Assembly: GCF_011745365.1 (NCBI RefSeq)
Contig: NW_024468911.1
Span: 3,900,759-3,964,758 of the forward strand
Origin: Cryphonectria parasitica EP155
Taxonomy: Eukaryota; Ascomycota; Sordariomycetes; Diaporthales; Cryphonectriaceae
Direction: 5' to 3'
DNA length: 64,000 bases
Part shown: positions 11,278 to 23,606 of the stretch, piece after piece
Layout of the letters: each line of letters begins with the position of its first letter
Numbering within the stretch: the first letter of the stretch is position 1
Position numbers and translations under genes: made by a program
Notes under the pieces: model-generated
Database searches by the model: none
Told to the model about the DNA's origin: nothing
The model's input: only the letters and a program-made list of their open reading frames with translations

Positions 11278-12084
11278 ATGGACTCCCTAATCGACCTCTC
11301 CGACGCGTCCAAGGCGCTCGACCTCTCGCGCATCCGCTTCCAGCTCATCCGTCTCGAGGACACCATCACCTTCCACCTCATCGAGCGCGTGCAGTTCCCC
11401 CTCAACAGTAACATCTACATCCCGGGCGCTGTGCCCATTCCCGGCTCCGACCTGTCCCTCATGGACTGGTACCTGCTCGAGCAGGAGAAGCTGCAGTCCC
11501 TCATCCGCCGCTACGAGTCTCCCGACGAGTACCCTTTCTTCCCCGTCTCCCTCAACAAGCCCATCCTCCCCTCCATCGACTACCCGCGCATCCTGCACCC
11601 CAACGACGTCAATGTCAACGACAAGATTAAGGCCTTCTATATCGACACCTTTTTACCGCGTGTATGTCCTTCCTTCGGCCACGGCGATAGGGGCGTGTCG
11701 GCCGAGAACTACGGCAGCAGCGCTACCTGCGATATCGCGGTGCTGCAGGCCCTGAGCAGGCGGATCCACTTTGGCAAGTTTGTCGCGGAGAGCAAGTTTC
11801 AGAGCGAGAGGGAGAAGTACACGGCAATGATCAAGGCGGGAGATACCCAGGGAATCGGTGAGGCCATTGAGAACAAGGCGGTAGAGAAGCAGGTCCTGGA
11901 GAGGCTAAAGCTCAAGGCCGAGACCTACGGCACAGATCCCTCGGTGAAGGATGCCACTCGCGCCGATCAGAGCAAGATCAACGTGGATGCCGTGGTAGCT
12001 ATGTATAAGGACTTTGTGATACCTCTTACGAAAGAGGTGGAGGTCGACTATTTGATGCAGAGACTAAAGACTGCGGAGGAATGA
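11278..12084 (+). CDS. ARO7: Chorismate mutase
   Basis: Converts chorismate to prephenate at the branch to phenylalanine and tyrosine. Single exon, 268 residues, the normal eukaryotic AroQ length (S. cerevisiae Aro7 has 256). The all-helical family pattern is clear: [22 protein letters not shown] near the N-terminus, [29 protein letters not shown], the mid-protein segment with [31 protein letters not shown] (read in parts across residues 142-172), and VDYLMQRLK near the end. Family members of this type are activated by tryptophan and inhibited by tyrosine through the same fold; that is family knowledge, not shown here. Codons are strongly C-ending, suggesting high expression. Confidence 0.96.
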   Translation: MDSLIDLSDASKALDLSRIRFQLIRLEDTITFHLIERVQFPLNSNIYIPGAVPIPGSDLSLMDWYLLEQEKLQSLIRRYESPDEYPFFPVSLNKPILPSIDYPRILHPNDVNVNDKIKAFYIDTFLPRVCPSFGHGDRGVSAENYGSSATCDIAVLQALSRRIHFGKFVAESKFQSEREKYTAMIKAGDTQGIGEAIENKAVEKQVLERLKLKAETYGTDPSVKDATRADQSKINVDAVVAMYKDFVIPLTKEVEVDYLMQRLKTAEE

Positions 12085-12320
12085 TCTTCTGTGCCGAGGA
12101 GCATCAGGTGACGGAATTGGTCTGGCCAGAGAGAGAAAGAGAGAAAAATCCAAGGCGCCACAGTACGGTCGTGGCGTTCATGTCAAGATAGACAGCGACC
12201 TTTGAAAAAATCACAGATACGCACGAGACAGGTTCTGTCACTAACTTGGGCGCATGGGATTAGATAGTCTGGCAATACCCACCTTCTTGCTCATGGGTGC
12301 AAATTTGTCTCTTCGTTCAT

Positions 12321-13285
12321 TCATTGGGGGCTCATGTATTCCACCACAGCCTTCACCGCAGCTGGGAACTTGGCGGCTTCGATCAGCGTCATGTAGCCCA
12401 TACTCCTGACACCCATCTCCTGGAACGCCCTCTTGCTATCCGCCGAGTTTTCGTCGTCTTTGGTAAAAGGATAACTCCCAGTCGCGACCGCATGCTTCTG
12501 TAATATCTCATCCTCCGGGTGGAAGTAAAACATGGGCGCCTCCTCCTTGGCCTTCTTGCTCTTCCGCGACCCCTCGTCCAGGATCGACTGCACCTCGTTG
12601 TACGTCTTGGACACGACCAGGTAGTGCGTGAAATCGTACGGCTCCTTGTCCTCCACGGCCGCCTCGATCTCGTCCACCAGCATGCTGTACATGGGCGGCG
12701 AGATCTCGGGCGGCATGTTGATCAGCCTCTCGCCCAGCACAAGACCGACGTGGTTCTCCGCGAGGACCTTGGGCACCGTCGAGGCCAGCGCCTCGTTGCC
12801 CGACTGCGCCGCCTTGCCCGAGAGGTACCCCACCAGGTCCGCCACAGGCTTCTTCTCCCTGTGCTCGCGCAGGTTGAGCGCCGTCAGGAATGCATACGCG
12901 TCGTTGGCCTTGGAGTCGACCTTGACCGTCGAGCCGATTGTATTCTGCTGCAACATCAGGTCTGTGAGCCCAGACATGTCGAGCAGCTGGGCGTCGACAT
13001 CGAAGAGCTGCCGCAAAAGACCCTTGACGCCGTGAAAGTCAATCTCCGTGTCAAAATTGAACCACTCAAAATCCACGTTGACGATGTCGAAGTCCTATAA
13101 GAGGGCAATGGGGCCGCTTGTTAGTGAGACGGACGTGTAGAGTGAGCTGTGTGGGGCACCGGCTGGGCGGGTTTGTTTGTGAGATTTACCTCGTCGTCTG
13201 AGCTGCCGTCGTGGTCCATTTTGTCTCCAGAGGCCCCTGCAGGCTCGGTCTGGCCATCAGCCTCTCTTGCGCGCTTCTTTCCCAT
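12321..13285 (-). CDS. BCP1: BCP1/BCCIP family protein (Rpl23 chaperone, nuclear transport)
   Basis: Yeast Bcp1 chaperones ribosomal protein Rpl23 in the nucleus and is needed for nuclear export of Mss4. Exons read 13285-13190 and 13094-12321 around a 95-nt intron with GTAAAT donor and TATAG acceptor. The 289-residue product has a basic N-terminal tag ([11 protein letters not shown]), an acidic stretch (SSDDE), then the family core: [64 protein letters not shown], and the C-terminal FYFHPEDEI. Length matches the family (about 280-300). Convergent with chorismate mutase, stops 236 bp apart. Confidence 0.93.
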
Positions 13286-14151
13286 TGTTAAGTGTGATCC
13301 TGGACTAAAAGTGGTGTTGGTTCTTTGACTCAACCAACACAATTGTCGAGGGAGCAAGTCGAGGTGAGGTGCCAGTCCAACTTTTTTCCCAAGGGCTGCC
13401 CCTCGCTAAGCCCCTTTGAGCACGAATGATAAGCTGATAATGCACTCCCATGTACCATAGTGTAAGTACTACCACAGTAGTACTGTACGACAGCTTTACC
13501 AGGGCCTATACTGTACCTCTACACCAAGGTAGAGCTTTCAGGCACACTTCTGTAAGAGAAAAATCCTACATTCCATCCAGTTCAGTCAGAGAAACTCTCA
13601 ATGCTCCCACACGATGTTTAGCAAAGGCTGTCTAACACAATCTGCTTATGGTTCGGCCATCTGAGGCATCTTCTCTTGTAGATACGTATGATCAATATAC
13701 TTTTATTTTCTGGGTCCATATTTATGCGATGTCTACACTTGCAAACACAGTTTTCATCCATGATGTCCCTGGCTCTGGCCTTCATGACTGGCTTGACTTG
13801 GTAAAATACAGCACGTCGTTATATTGTGTTGAAGAAGCACTGCTGCTGTACTAATATTGTCGAAAACTTTACTACCATTAGCAACATAGTTGCAAATGAT
13901 TGTCAACCACAGGTTGTGATATCTGACAGGTTATCGTCCACTGCTCGATATGTTCAGGGTTGGCCAGATGTGATATCCACTGCAGAATGCACTGCTTCCC
14001 GGACAGTCATAGCTGCCCTGTACTGATTTGCTTATCCTGGCAGAGTCTTGGATAATCCTTGGGCCCAAATGTTTCAAAGCCTACACGGCCACACACATTC
14101 TTCAGCGCCATCGGTGTTCACTAACATATCTCAAGTATCCCGGGACGCTAC
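13286..14151. other. AT-rich intergenic region
   Basis: 866 bp between BCP1 and the Acinus-like gene, both minus strand. From about 13440 to 14060 it is AT-richer than its surroundings, with many stop codons in all frames. It should include the BCP1 promoter and the next gene's 3' UTR. No RNA gene or repeat was recognised. Confidence 0.4.
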
Positions 14152-16188
14152 TTAATAGCCAGGCCGGTAGCGGTAAGGATCCTCTCCTCGGAAACGCCCA
14201 GGGCCTCGATCGCCTCGGAATCCACGGTTCCTTGGGGGTCGATCTGGACGGCGGCCACCATCATAGCGCGAGAATCGATTCTCGTCAGTGACAGGTGGAC
14301 GAGGAGGCCTTACATCACCCCTGCGGGAGTCGGTCACACTGCTGGTACCCGCCGTCCCGAGCCGTTCGCGGTGAAGACGCTCTTCGTGCTCCTTTTGCCG
14401 ATGGGGAGGCCTGATGCCGATGAAGACCTCGCGGCCGCGATCGACAAAGGAATCCGAGTTCTCAAAGGTGAAACGATGGTAGTCCTTGCCGAGATCAGGT
14501 GGGGGAGCTCGTGAGTAGAAAGAGCGCATGTTCTCGAGGCGACGCTGAACTACGTCTTCATTGAGAGGGGTAAAGAAGAGGCGTGGATGGGCGTTGGTCT
14601 GCTGGCTCTGCGGACCACCGGGAGTCTCGAAAGGCGGACGAACACCCCTACCTCGAGGTCCCTTAGGTGCAGCTTCGATACCAGGGTAAGTCGGGCCAGC
14701 TGCCGGTCCGGTGGGAGGTGGCTTCGAAAACGGTTTGCTGTCGGAGCCAACTTCACGGTGGATCGCCACCACGCTTCCACCATCCTGCTCGTACACGACC
14801 TCCCAGCGTCGTCCGCCTCGGGGTGAAGTTTCTTCCCGCTCGATGAAGTCCTTGACTTGACGCGGTGGTACAAAATCGACCCAAAGTGGTTTCCGGTTCC
14901 GCTCGTTGGGCCACACCTGATTGTGCAACGCGGCACGCACGCGTTGCGCAGCCTCGACTGACGCCAATTGCACAAAAGCATGAGTGCGAATTGTATCGAG
15001 ATAAGACTCTTCGATGAGGTTCGCGTCAGGTTCGCTACCTGGCGGTGTTATCAGCTTGACAATGTACTGCTCGACCATCTCGGGTCTCAGTGGCCGCATG
15101 AGTTCTCGAATGTACAACGAGGTCGTGGGCGGATGGATTGATGGCATTGGAATATCTCCAACACTGCCTCCTTTGTGATCGCCTTTCGGCAAAGATTCTG
15201 CTGGCTGTGTGACCTCGGTTCGGCTGTCCTCGTACTGAGGTTGCTGTGGCTCAATTGTAGTCTGAGGCGTCCCAGAGGGCCTTCCTATGGCCACGCGCTC
15301 TTTGATTGCGTCCTGAGTACTGGCATCGAGCGGTACAGACTGCTCTTGCGAGGGAGAGACCGCAGGCGCCGGCCTCAAGGGCTCTTCTGTAGCCACAATA
15401 TTGGCACACGTCTCATCTTCTCTAACATCCGGAGACAGGACTCGAGCCTCAGAAGCAGACATTGGGAGCGGTGCCACCGGCGACTCTTTCACTGTCGCTT
15501 GCTTCGCGGACGCTTCATCTCTGCTGGCTCCATGCAAGTCTCGAGCATTGTCGGCGCCAAAGCCTCCCAAGTTCCGTGCATTGGCCTCGCTCTTGGTGAT
15601 CTCTGTTGATGCATCCTGCGTTGCGAAGCCGTTCTGAGGCCTCTTATGTGGACTGCTAGACAGATCGCCTGTGTCGAAATCAACAACGTCTTCGCGCTGT
15701 TCTGCCTGGCGCTCTTCCTCTTGTCGAGCTCGTTTGGCCGAGGGCGGTGGTGTTGAGGAACGCCTCTTTCGCTTCTGCATCTCGGCGGCCGCATCGCTCG
15801 ATGGTACGGGGGTTGGCAGAGGCGCTTCATCACTGGCCTCTGGGGAGGCAGCGACCGTCTCCGTGGTAACGGGTATGGGCAACGTAGCGAGTGATGATTC
15901 GGCAGTCGCGTCCTCGTTCACAGTCGCAACCGCGTCAATTACTGACAATGGTTCTGTCGTAACCGCTTCTGGAGCTGCCACTTCTTGCATGGGAACCTCA
16001 TCAGCAGTGCGATTCGTTTCATCCACTGGAGGGCTGTCATCCGTCGCGGGGCCCTCTGCCGGGGCAGCATCGGCGTCGGCTTCATTTAGGCGTTGAATCA
16101 GCTCTGCCTTGACACCCCTAGTGGGCAAGCCTCTGCTGGACAGTACTGCCCTCAGTTCAACCACCTTCATGCTCGACCAGTCGGTCAT
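14152..16188 (-). CDS. Acinus-like protein: SAP domain, RRM-like domain, RSB-like motif
   Basis: Single exon of 678 residues from ATG 16188; the frame continues upstream only through a TTG. Residues 4-38 form a SAP DNA/RNA-binding domain (WSSMKVVELRAVLSSRGLPT). A long acidic, Ala/Pro-rich disordered middle follows. At about 355-450 is an RRM-like region resembling that of Acinus (RPLRPEMVEQYI, then THAFVQLASVEAAQRVRAAL and WPNERNRKPLWVDFV). At about 533-545 is PRLFFTPLNEDVV, similar to the RNPS1-SAP18-binding (RSB) motif. The C-terminus is Arg/Gly-rich (RRPDRPPRNRGFRGDRG). This order is that of Acinus, the scaffold of the ASAP complex in splicing and exon-junction biology. Function is inferred by architecture only. 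Confidence 0.85.
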   Translation of the reverse strand: MTDWSSMKVVELRAVLSSRGLPTRGVKAELIQRLNEADADAAPAEGPATDDSPPVDETNRTADEVPMQEVAAPEAVTTEPLSVIDAVATVNEDATAESSLATLPIPVTTETVAASPEASDEAPLPTPVPSSDAAAEMQKRKRRSSTPPPSAKRARQEEERQAEQREDVVDFDTGDLSSSPHKRPQNGFATQDASTEITKSEANARNLGGFGADNARDLHGASRDEASAKQATVKESPVAPLPMSASEARVLSPDVREDETCANIVATEEPLRPAPAVSPSQEQSVPLDASTQDAIKERVAIGRPSGTPQTTIEPQQPQYEDSRTEVTQPAESLPKGDHKGGSVGDIPMPSIHPPTTSLYIRELMRPLRPEMVEQYIVKLITPPGSEPDANLIEESYLDTIRTHAFVQLASVEAAQRVRAALHNQVWPNERNRKPLWVDFVPPRQVKDFIEREETSPRGGRRWEVVYEQDGGSVVAIHREVGSDSKPFSKPPPTGPAAGPTYPGIEAAPKGPRGRGVRPPFETPGGPQSQQTNAHPRLFFTPLNEDVVQRRLENMRSFYSRAPPPDLGKDYHRFTFENSDSFVDRGREVFIGIRPPHRQKEHEERLHRERLGTAGTSSVTDSRRGDVRPPRPPVTDENRFSRYDGGRRPDRPPRNRGFRGDRGPGRFRGEDPYRYRPGY

Positions 16189-16975
16189 TTTGGTTAGGTG
16201 CGGTGGGGGCAGCACTGGTTCGGGTGCATGGCTGCGCTCCAAGCGTCTGACCGAGGGCGGAAATGCGGCGCGTGACGCGTGAATTGTAGACCGGGATAGA
16301 ACGAAGAGCTTAGGATAGTCGGAGACACAATTTGGTCAACAATGTGGTCAAAATCAAAGGTAGTGGTGGACAGGGACGTTGGTCAAGATGCGGCAAGAAA
16401 ACACTGCCGTTCTAGGGTTGGGCGCGCGTTTGGGTCGCGGTTCACGCTCTACGTATTTGCAAGGGACCGCAGTGTGCTGTAGAAGGCCGAGAACTGTTTT
16501 TGAGGCAGGGCCCACTTTATCTGAGCCCAAGATCCCTGCCACTCACTTACATGGCCAAATGCGGAAGTAGCATCATACAACAGCGCTCTTTCCCTTGAAT
16601 GTCCTACGTACTTTTGATACTATTTTGTCTTTATCCTCCTCTCAAATAAATAAAAAACCAACGTGGCTCTTTATATTGAACTTCAGGTAATGAAAAGACT
16701 CGAAGAACTGGCTTTGTAACGGAGGTCATCGGATGGGATCCCAGCTCACGATTGTTTATTCACGATTTCCGACGCGCAGATACAGCAACTTGAGACTCAC
16801 CTCAGGTTTCTCGAAGTTTCCCAACCTGGAAATTCGACCATCTTCTTGCGACCACCGACTGATGACTTCAAGCTTTCAAAACCCACGTAGGTCAGCATAC
16901 CATGAGTTTCTCTCGTTGACTATCTCAACCACTCTCGTCTCGCTTTCAAGACAATAGCAGGCAACAACCGTAACA
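16189..16975. promoter_or_regulatory. Divergent intergenic region
   Basis: 787 bp separating the Acinus-like gene (-) from an acidic unknown protein gene (+). Pyrimidine-rich leader sequence lies before 16976. An AT-rich patch with AATAAATAAAAAA occurs near 16650. No gene seen. Confidence 0.4.
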
Positions 16976-18380
16976 ATGGATATTCTCCACCGAGTATTTC
17001 AGGGCCGGGTCGCCAGACCGAAGTCAGCTCGACATCTTGGAGATAGGCAAGGCCAATCTGCTGCCTCCTACCAAGCAACGAGAAGATTCAAGACCCCAAC
17101 CCAAGAGTCCAACCTGAATCGTTCGCCTCCAAGCCCAGCAGAGCCCAATGACATGATGCGCATAAAACAAGAGGAAGACGAGGATATGGCTCCGAAGCTG
17201 TCTCAGCATGGCCGAGGTTTCGCGAACGACAGCCAACAGTTTGAAGAGAATAGAAGATCCGGCGAAGACCAGCGAGATCATAATGACGAGGATGAGCCGC
17301 CTTTGGCTCCTTTGACTGACAAGACTCGCGACGCTATGTTAAGAAATGAAGGCCTTATTCTCAGCATAGAGGTTGACAATGCGGAGGAGGATCAGTCTCC
17401 GGTGGACATGCCCTCTCTCCTCCACGACAATGACGACTTACGTACCCTGGCACCAGGTGCAAACTCAGAAGACGGTGTTGAGGACGAGCATCTTGAAACC
17501 GACGAAGACCTCGACGAGGAACTTGACATCGAATCTGAGGAGGATCTTCTCATCAACGCGCACGACCTGCGTGATTACATGAAACATAAGCGGACCACCC
17601 CTGGTATTGACAACTGGCCAAGCGATGCTCGTCGACTTTATAAGCTGCTTTATCTGCGAGGTTTATACCCGCTGATGCCATCTGATTGGGGTGCCTGGGG
17701 CCTCCGCGATCACCCCGTGCCGTATGGGCTCTTTATGCCAGTGGACAGTGATGGAAAGGCCCTCATCAGAGCCGAAAAGAGCGACTATCATGGTAAGTGC
17801 TACTCCTGGCGATGATCGACGCCTTGCTAACTGACTGGCCATAGCCACGAAAGCACTTCGAGGTCTCTTCGAGCTTCATACCCGTATCAGAGCCTATCGT
17901 CAAGGCGGTCAGCACGACAAGATCGCACCCCTGGTCAGCAACGAGATTGGGCGATACGTCTGCTGGGCAGAGAAGGACGCTAACCTTTTCGGCACACACG
18001 ACTATACCAGTCCGGTCTTCACCGTCACCTTCACGAATTTCCATGCGGCCAGCAGTGGCCAGATCGTGGTGGAGAGGTGCCAGTCGTTGATTCGAAGCTA
18101 TCGGGCCAAGTGGATCCAGCGCGGCACCAACCACTATCCTCGCCTCATCACCATCTTCGTCGTGATTCAGCACATTGTCTTGATCTTTACAGCAGACACG
18201 GATCAGGACAATGACGAAGAGCCGACCCCCTTTGCCGAGCTCGACGTGTCAAAGAAGACCCATTGGTTGGATTCTTCACTAGCCATCGCCATCTCGGTGA
18301 TGCTGGCACGGGAGTCTCTCGTTGCCCACCGCGAGTACTTCCCAAAGCGCAAGCACGTGGAGGCTGACCGTGATCTCTGA
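16976..18380 (+). CDS. Unrecognised acidic fungal protein
   Basis: Two exons, 16976-17792 and 17845-18380, with a clean 52-nt intron (GTAAGT donor, GCTAAC branch, CATAG acceptor) give a 450-residue product. The first 45 residues are basic; residues 60-200 are very acidic (DEDLDEELDIESEED). The conserved-looking part is the C-terminal 250: NWPSDARRLYKLLYLRGLYPLMPSDW, then GLFMPVDSDG, then across the intron ATKALRGLFELHTRIRAYR, VCWAEKDANLF and HYPRLITIFVVIQH. It looks like a folded domain, aromatic- and Leu-rich, behind a disordered acidic arm. I do not recognise the family. A nuclear role is plausible from composition only. Confidence 0.85.
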
Positions 18381-21300
18381 AGGCTCACTTTCCTTGTGAC
18401 TATCAGCGAGGGGGATATTATGCAACGGGAATTCTTGGAGAGAGGCCTGGTAAGGAAGAGGAGGAGGGAGACTTGCTTACGGCCGTTACATCAGATGTGT
18501 GGAATCACGCATGGATGATTACGCATAGTAGATGGATCTTCTAAGCTTCAAAGACATGATGCAATGGAACAGGAAACTTCAAGGTCTTTGGTACCTCACG
18601 GTCACGCCATTGTGAAGAGTGCTTTCTCCATCAGACCTATACTCGTATCGGAGAGTAATATAGGATTGATGAAGTGCCCAAAAGGCACATATTGTGGGAG
18701 TGGCTTACGGGGTTCGGACTCTAGAATCCTGACGTATTCCTGCGGCTGTGTCATGATGACAGGGGCGCAAAAATCGACCCGCAGAGAAAGTGGCCTCGCC
18801 CATTCTCCTGTGGAGTGTCATGCGCGCTGGCGGACTCTATTTCTTATCGCGAAGACATACCGTACTCGGTGGTTCATGGAGATCGAGGCCTATGGAGTCT
18901 AAATGGATATGTGGTCCGAAACCCGATGCAAGGCTCTGAGGTCACCCCCCCGACTTGTTTGTTGAAGCCCACGATGATTACCGCCCACCGCTGCCGTAGC
19001 TCCTACGTCGTCCACGATCGTCCCCTTTGGCTTCTCCGTTGTTTGGTGTGGCACACATCCAATAGACCTGTAGCTAAAGAAGGCTATCGTAAGGACCAGA
19101 GAGCACACACGTCCGTTCGGTACCGAAGAGATTATGCGAGGCCAGTCCAGGCTCGACAACCAACTGAAGGACCAAAACAACCCTGCGGCAGAAGAGACTT
19201 TTGTGTTTTGTGGGGGCCGGATGCCGAGGGGCCTTGATCGTTTCTCCTTAATCGTACTGGGGGCCCCTGGTCTGATCCTCAACTGATCCCCCACCTTTCT
19301 GAGATTATCAAGATATGAAAAGTGTGGGACGATCTACAGGTGCCGTGGCCCCATAGGCGCGGAGACGCCGGGAGAGTACCTCCGAGACGAGTTACCTCGG
19401 AGAGGCGTGGGTCCCATCGGCCGAGGTCGTCCGTGGCTTCTCCTCCGTTTATGTCCCCCTTTCCCGTCGCTGAAATAGACATGGTCATGGAGAGGCTTCC
19501 TGCCATTGAACATACGAGTTTTCCAATACCGCGTAAACTGTCGCTAGTTTTAAGTCATGCAACTCGCCAAGCCACTCAACCATGAGTGGACAAAGATCTT
19601 GGTTTTCGGTTCGACTTCCCGGGACTTAGCCTTACAGTCCTTAGTGCCTCCCTCACATCTTTGAATGCTGACCAGAAAAGAGAAGGGGGCGGGGGGACTA
19701 AGAAGAAAAGGATCCAGGGGCAAGATTGGACAGAGGGAATTGGGTATCCGAAAGAAATCACTGGCAGTTGAAGTGCGCAGCTCGTAATAATTCATTTGCT
19801 GTCTGGCAGGATTCGACTATCGATTGACAAGACCTAAAAAAACAAGTACTTGGTACTATGATATGTTTAGTCGGGAAATAAGACAGATTACCAAGCATGG
19901 TCGTGCGTGACGACGGAAAGGAAAGCCGGAGACCGAAGAAGAAAAAGGCGGAGTGAGAAGAGAGAGGAGAAAAAGAGACAATCAAGAAGGAAGAAAGAAA
20001 AGAAAAAGGACTAAAAAATTGATTTTAGAAGAAAAAAAAATAGACTCGAAGGATGCAAGGTTGTTGAATAGATCAATCCAGGCAGCCCCCATCTGGAGGA
20101 GAATCTGATAACCTTACACCATATCATGATAGAACACCACTACCATCTGACATGGGCACACAGGGTGCTCGGCGTCTGCTCGCTACCACCCAGGGATCCA
20201 TGTAGGCTCCACACCGATAAAGTGCTAGAGCCGCCCCCCTCCCCACCCCCTGACAAGGCCAGGAGGACCCAATTAAAGATTTATTGGCAATAGCCGTTTT
20301 TTGATAGGTCAAGACTGGTTTCCTCCTTTGTCGGCCTTTAGATGGAAAAGTCTAGGGCCTAAACAGGCGTCGGATTGCACATGGCATTGGGAAGGACAGA
20401 GTCAGAAGTCGCTACTGGCCGTCGGGGTCCCGGGAGGAGGCAACAAAGATAGCCAAGAAGCAAGAAGAGGGAAAAGGGATTTCTGTGTGCTGCTGACGTG
20501 ACCCAATCCTTTCTTTTTTTTTTTCTGTTTTCTCCTTACTTTGATACCTTACCAACCTATCGTCCCGCACCACACCCCTCCATCACACCATCCAGACGCA
20601 CACGCATACCAATAGGCGCGTGCCAGAGGGCTGGAAATCCAGACTACTGCAACGGCTCGTCATCCGCGGTGGCATCCAGCCAGCTCTGTGTGGCCCCCCC
20701 CCCCAGTGCCACACCTCGTTCTTCTAAGCCGTGCATTATCGTGCCCCATCACCTCTCTTCTCTCAGCTTGCGTACAGACCGCAGCGGTTCCAATATTGGC
20801 GAAACAACTTTCCGCTCGGGCCAGGGGTCAGCTTTCAAGTGGGTAGAACACGCAGCAGGGTGTGCTCCAGCAACCACCCCCTCCTCGTCCTCGTCCTCCA
20901 ACCCCACCAGACCGTGGTGGGCGTCTTCACCTTGGTCCTTTTTCGTGGCTGCATTCGTAGGCTCCGCCGCCTAAGCAGTGCCGGGCCGTCACCGCCACCA
21001 ACCCATCCTCCCTGGCAGGTTCATGACACACCAACTGGCCTTTGTTTGACACCTGCGTTAGGCCTTGGGCGTTGTCTGGTTCGAAAATCTCATTCTTACG
21101 TACAGCTTGCGTCCTGGTCTGTCTTTTCACAGCTTCACGGTGTGCAAGGTGCTACCACACGATTGCTCTTAGCCTTGGAATCTGCTCCTCCTGCTGGAGA
21201 GACACATCCCCTTTTAAGGTTCAAAAACGTACCCTGGCTTTGTCTCGTGACCCTGTCGCCACTCCTTCGGCCGACTCTACCGGGACAACGCACGCACCTC

Positions 21301-21633
21301 GACTACAAAGACCGAGTCTCCGCCAGGGTGTCAGAACCACTGATAACTTGGTTCCCCCAGCGCTGTAGACCTCCCTGCAGACCAGCCAGCAGTCGCCTGA
21401 ACCGTTTCAAGTCACACGGACCTGATCGAACTCATGTCCTCGTTGCGAAGCTGACAACACGCCTCTTGTGCAACACCGGAGAGGACCAACTTTGCTGTCA
21501 CCAGACCTTTGGCGAAGCCGAACACGCAATACAACTAACTCTCTGGGAGGCATAAGCTGACCACACCCACCACCGCCACCACCTTAAAAAACCCGGGGGG
21601 AAAAGAGGAAGAACAGGAGTGAGAGCGGTCAAG
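18381..21633. promoter_or_regulatory. Long gene-free region and leader upstream of the SREA-type gene
   Basis: 3.25 kb without a convincing gene. From about 19900 to 21630 it has long purine and pyrimidine tracts (a T-run near 20514-20523, a C-run near 20693-20704, GA-rich 19910-20040) typical of extended promoters and leaders of filamentous-fungal regulators. The longest open frames here begin at GTG/TTG codons, not ATG. Transcription may start within the last kilobase. No specific sites are asserted. Confidence 0.4.
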
Positions 21634-23606
21634 ATGACGACCTTGGATGTACGGGCGGACACTGCTGCCATGCAGCCCAAAAAGGAGCTGTCCAGCCCCT
21701 TACGAACTGCTCTCCCCTCCAGACCCATGTCCTCCAAGTCGGGCGACCCCAGCCTCATGGCTCGTTCTCCTCCTCCAGAAGGCAGCAGCCGGCATAGCAG
21801 GACTCCGAGCCCTCTGAGGCCTAAGCAGTGCGAAAGGAGCCCATATCTCAACGAGGGCCAAGCCTCCCATCCCATAAGTCCTGCGCCCTCTGCCTACGAG
21901 CAGCAGATGCCGTCAGACGGGATGACGGATGCTCCGTGTTCGATCACTGGATCGACGCAGAGCGGCCAGATATGCAGGTGAGGATACCTCTTTTTCTCTC
22001 TTCCTCTTTCTTTCTTCCTCATTCCTACGTTCGATGATGTGTGCTGATGTCAGTCCAGCAACTGCGGCACAAGTCGAACTCCTCTCTGGCGAAGATCACC
22101 CCAGGGCGCAACCATCTGCAACGCGTGCGGCCTGTATTTCAAGGCGAGAAACGCTGCTCGGCCCACGAACTTGAAGCGACCTCCGACGACTGTGCCGAGC
22201 GTACCGCCGCCACATACTGACAGATCGTCGCCGGTAGCATCGGGGTCGCAGGCTGTTTCCAGCACGGCGGGCGCAAAGTACGTGGCGGCAGATCACATGC
22301 CGAACGGAACCTGTCCCGGCGGTGGCCGTTGCAATGGCACCGGTGGCGCAGAGGGGTGCAGCGGATGCCCAGCGTACAATAATCGCATTGCCAAGAGTGC
22401 CAGCCTGGGTATGCTTCAGAACCAGGGCCAGAACCCAGGGCAGAGCACTGCGGCTGCTGAGTCCGCCGACGACCACCACCACGCGATAGATGTGGCAGCA
22501 ACGCGAGGCCAGAACCGGGGCCAGGGCCAACAGGCTCACGACCAGAACACAACCGTGGTGATTGCTTGCCAGAATTGCGGGACGACCATCACGCCGCTGT
22601 GGAGGAGAGACGAGCAAGGGCACACCATCTGCAACGCATGCGGTAAGAGACCTGAGAACGAAGGCGCAGCAAGTAACCTGCTTGAGAAGGGTGGGCTGAC
22701 TGACTTATCCAAGGCCTCTACTACAAACTCCATGGCGTCCATCGGCCTGTCGCGATGAAAAAATCCGTCATCAAGCGCAGAAAACGAGTAATACCGGCGT
22801 CGTATGAGCCCGCTGCTGAAGAGAGTGCGCCGGCTGAGTCGATTGAGTCAAGCCCGCCTCCGCCGAACGAGTCCAGTGAGCGCGGCTCTGTGAACCCTGA
22901 CGGCTCGATAAACCTCGGCGTCAGGCGACGACAGCAACAACAACCTCTACAGCTCGTTCCGGAGAGCGTTCTGCGGCAGAATCGACCGTCGCCCCCTCTG
23001 CCGTCCGGAGATTTGACGCAGTACTCTTCCAACCTGCGACTTCATCGCGACGTCCCTGAGTCCCTCACTGATGACAATAGGCTCGCTCCGATCACCTCTC
23101 TCCCGGCGACGTCTGGTCGACAATCCTCGCTCTCGCCTGCGTCCTTCCTGTCGCCGGTGCGAAAACGATCGTTTGGAGAGGTTGACTACCCGAATTCTGC
23201 AGAGCCTGAGAACAGCAAGCGTCTGTCCTCGATTAAATCAATCCTGAACCCACCTGCGGCCGCGGTGGCGGCGGCAGCAGCAGCAGCAGCACCACCATCA
23301 CAACCCACACCACTACATGCACCGACCATCCAACGGTCGCCACACATGACAGGCGCAGGGGAGCTAACGCACTCTCGTCCATATTTGGGATCGCCCGCGG
23401 GCACTGTGGCGTCAGCACCTAGCCCCGTGGCCTATTCAGCGGCGAGCCCAACCCCTGGCTCTGTGTACTCGGACATAACAAGACGGCTCAGCAGCGAGAG
23501 CGACGTGAGCAAGGCCGAAAAGCGCGCAGCCTTACAGAGAGAAGCCGAGCGGATGCGAGAAATGCTGGCAGCGAAAGAGAGGGAACTTGCGGAACTAGGA
23601 AGTTGA
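21634..23606 (+). CDS. sreA: SREA/Urbs1-type GATA repressor of siderophore and iron uptake genes
   Basis: Two-finger GATA factor that in fungi represses siderophore synthesis and iron uptake when iron is plentiful. Exons are 21634-21977, 22059-22642 and 22714-23606; introns are 81 and 71 nt, each cutting through or beside a finger. Finger 1 (Cys114-Cys138) is CSNC-17-CNAC, restored only when the second of two close acceptors (ending 22058) is used. Between the fingers, Cys200-Cys218 form the family's cysteine-rich region (CPGGGRC then CSGC), linked to iron sensing. Finger 2 (Cys285-Cys309) is CQNC-17-CNAC followed by GLYYKLHGVHRPVAMK. The 606-residue product ends in a predicted coiled coil (ALQREAERMREMLAAKEREL), as in SREA orthologues. 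A poly-Ala run lies near residues 460-475. Confidence 0.95.

Noticed and set aside
20498..21555. Overlapping plus-strand frames upstream of the SREA-type gene
   Set aside because: They begin with GTG, not ATG, and encode Pro/Ser/His-rich sequence expected from pyrimidine-rich leader DNA.
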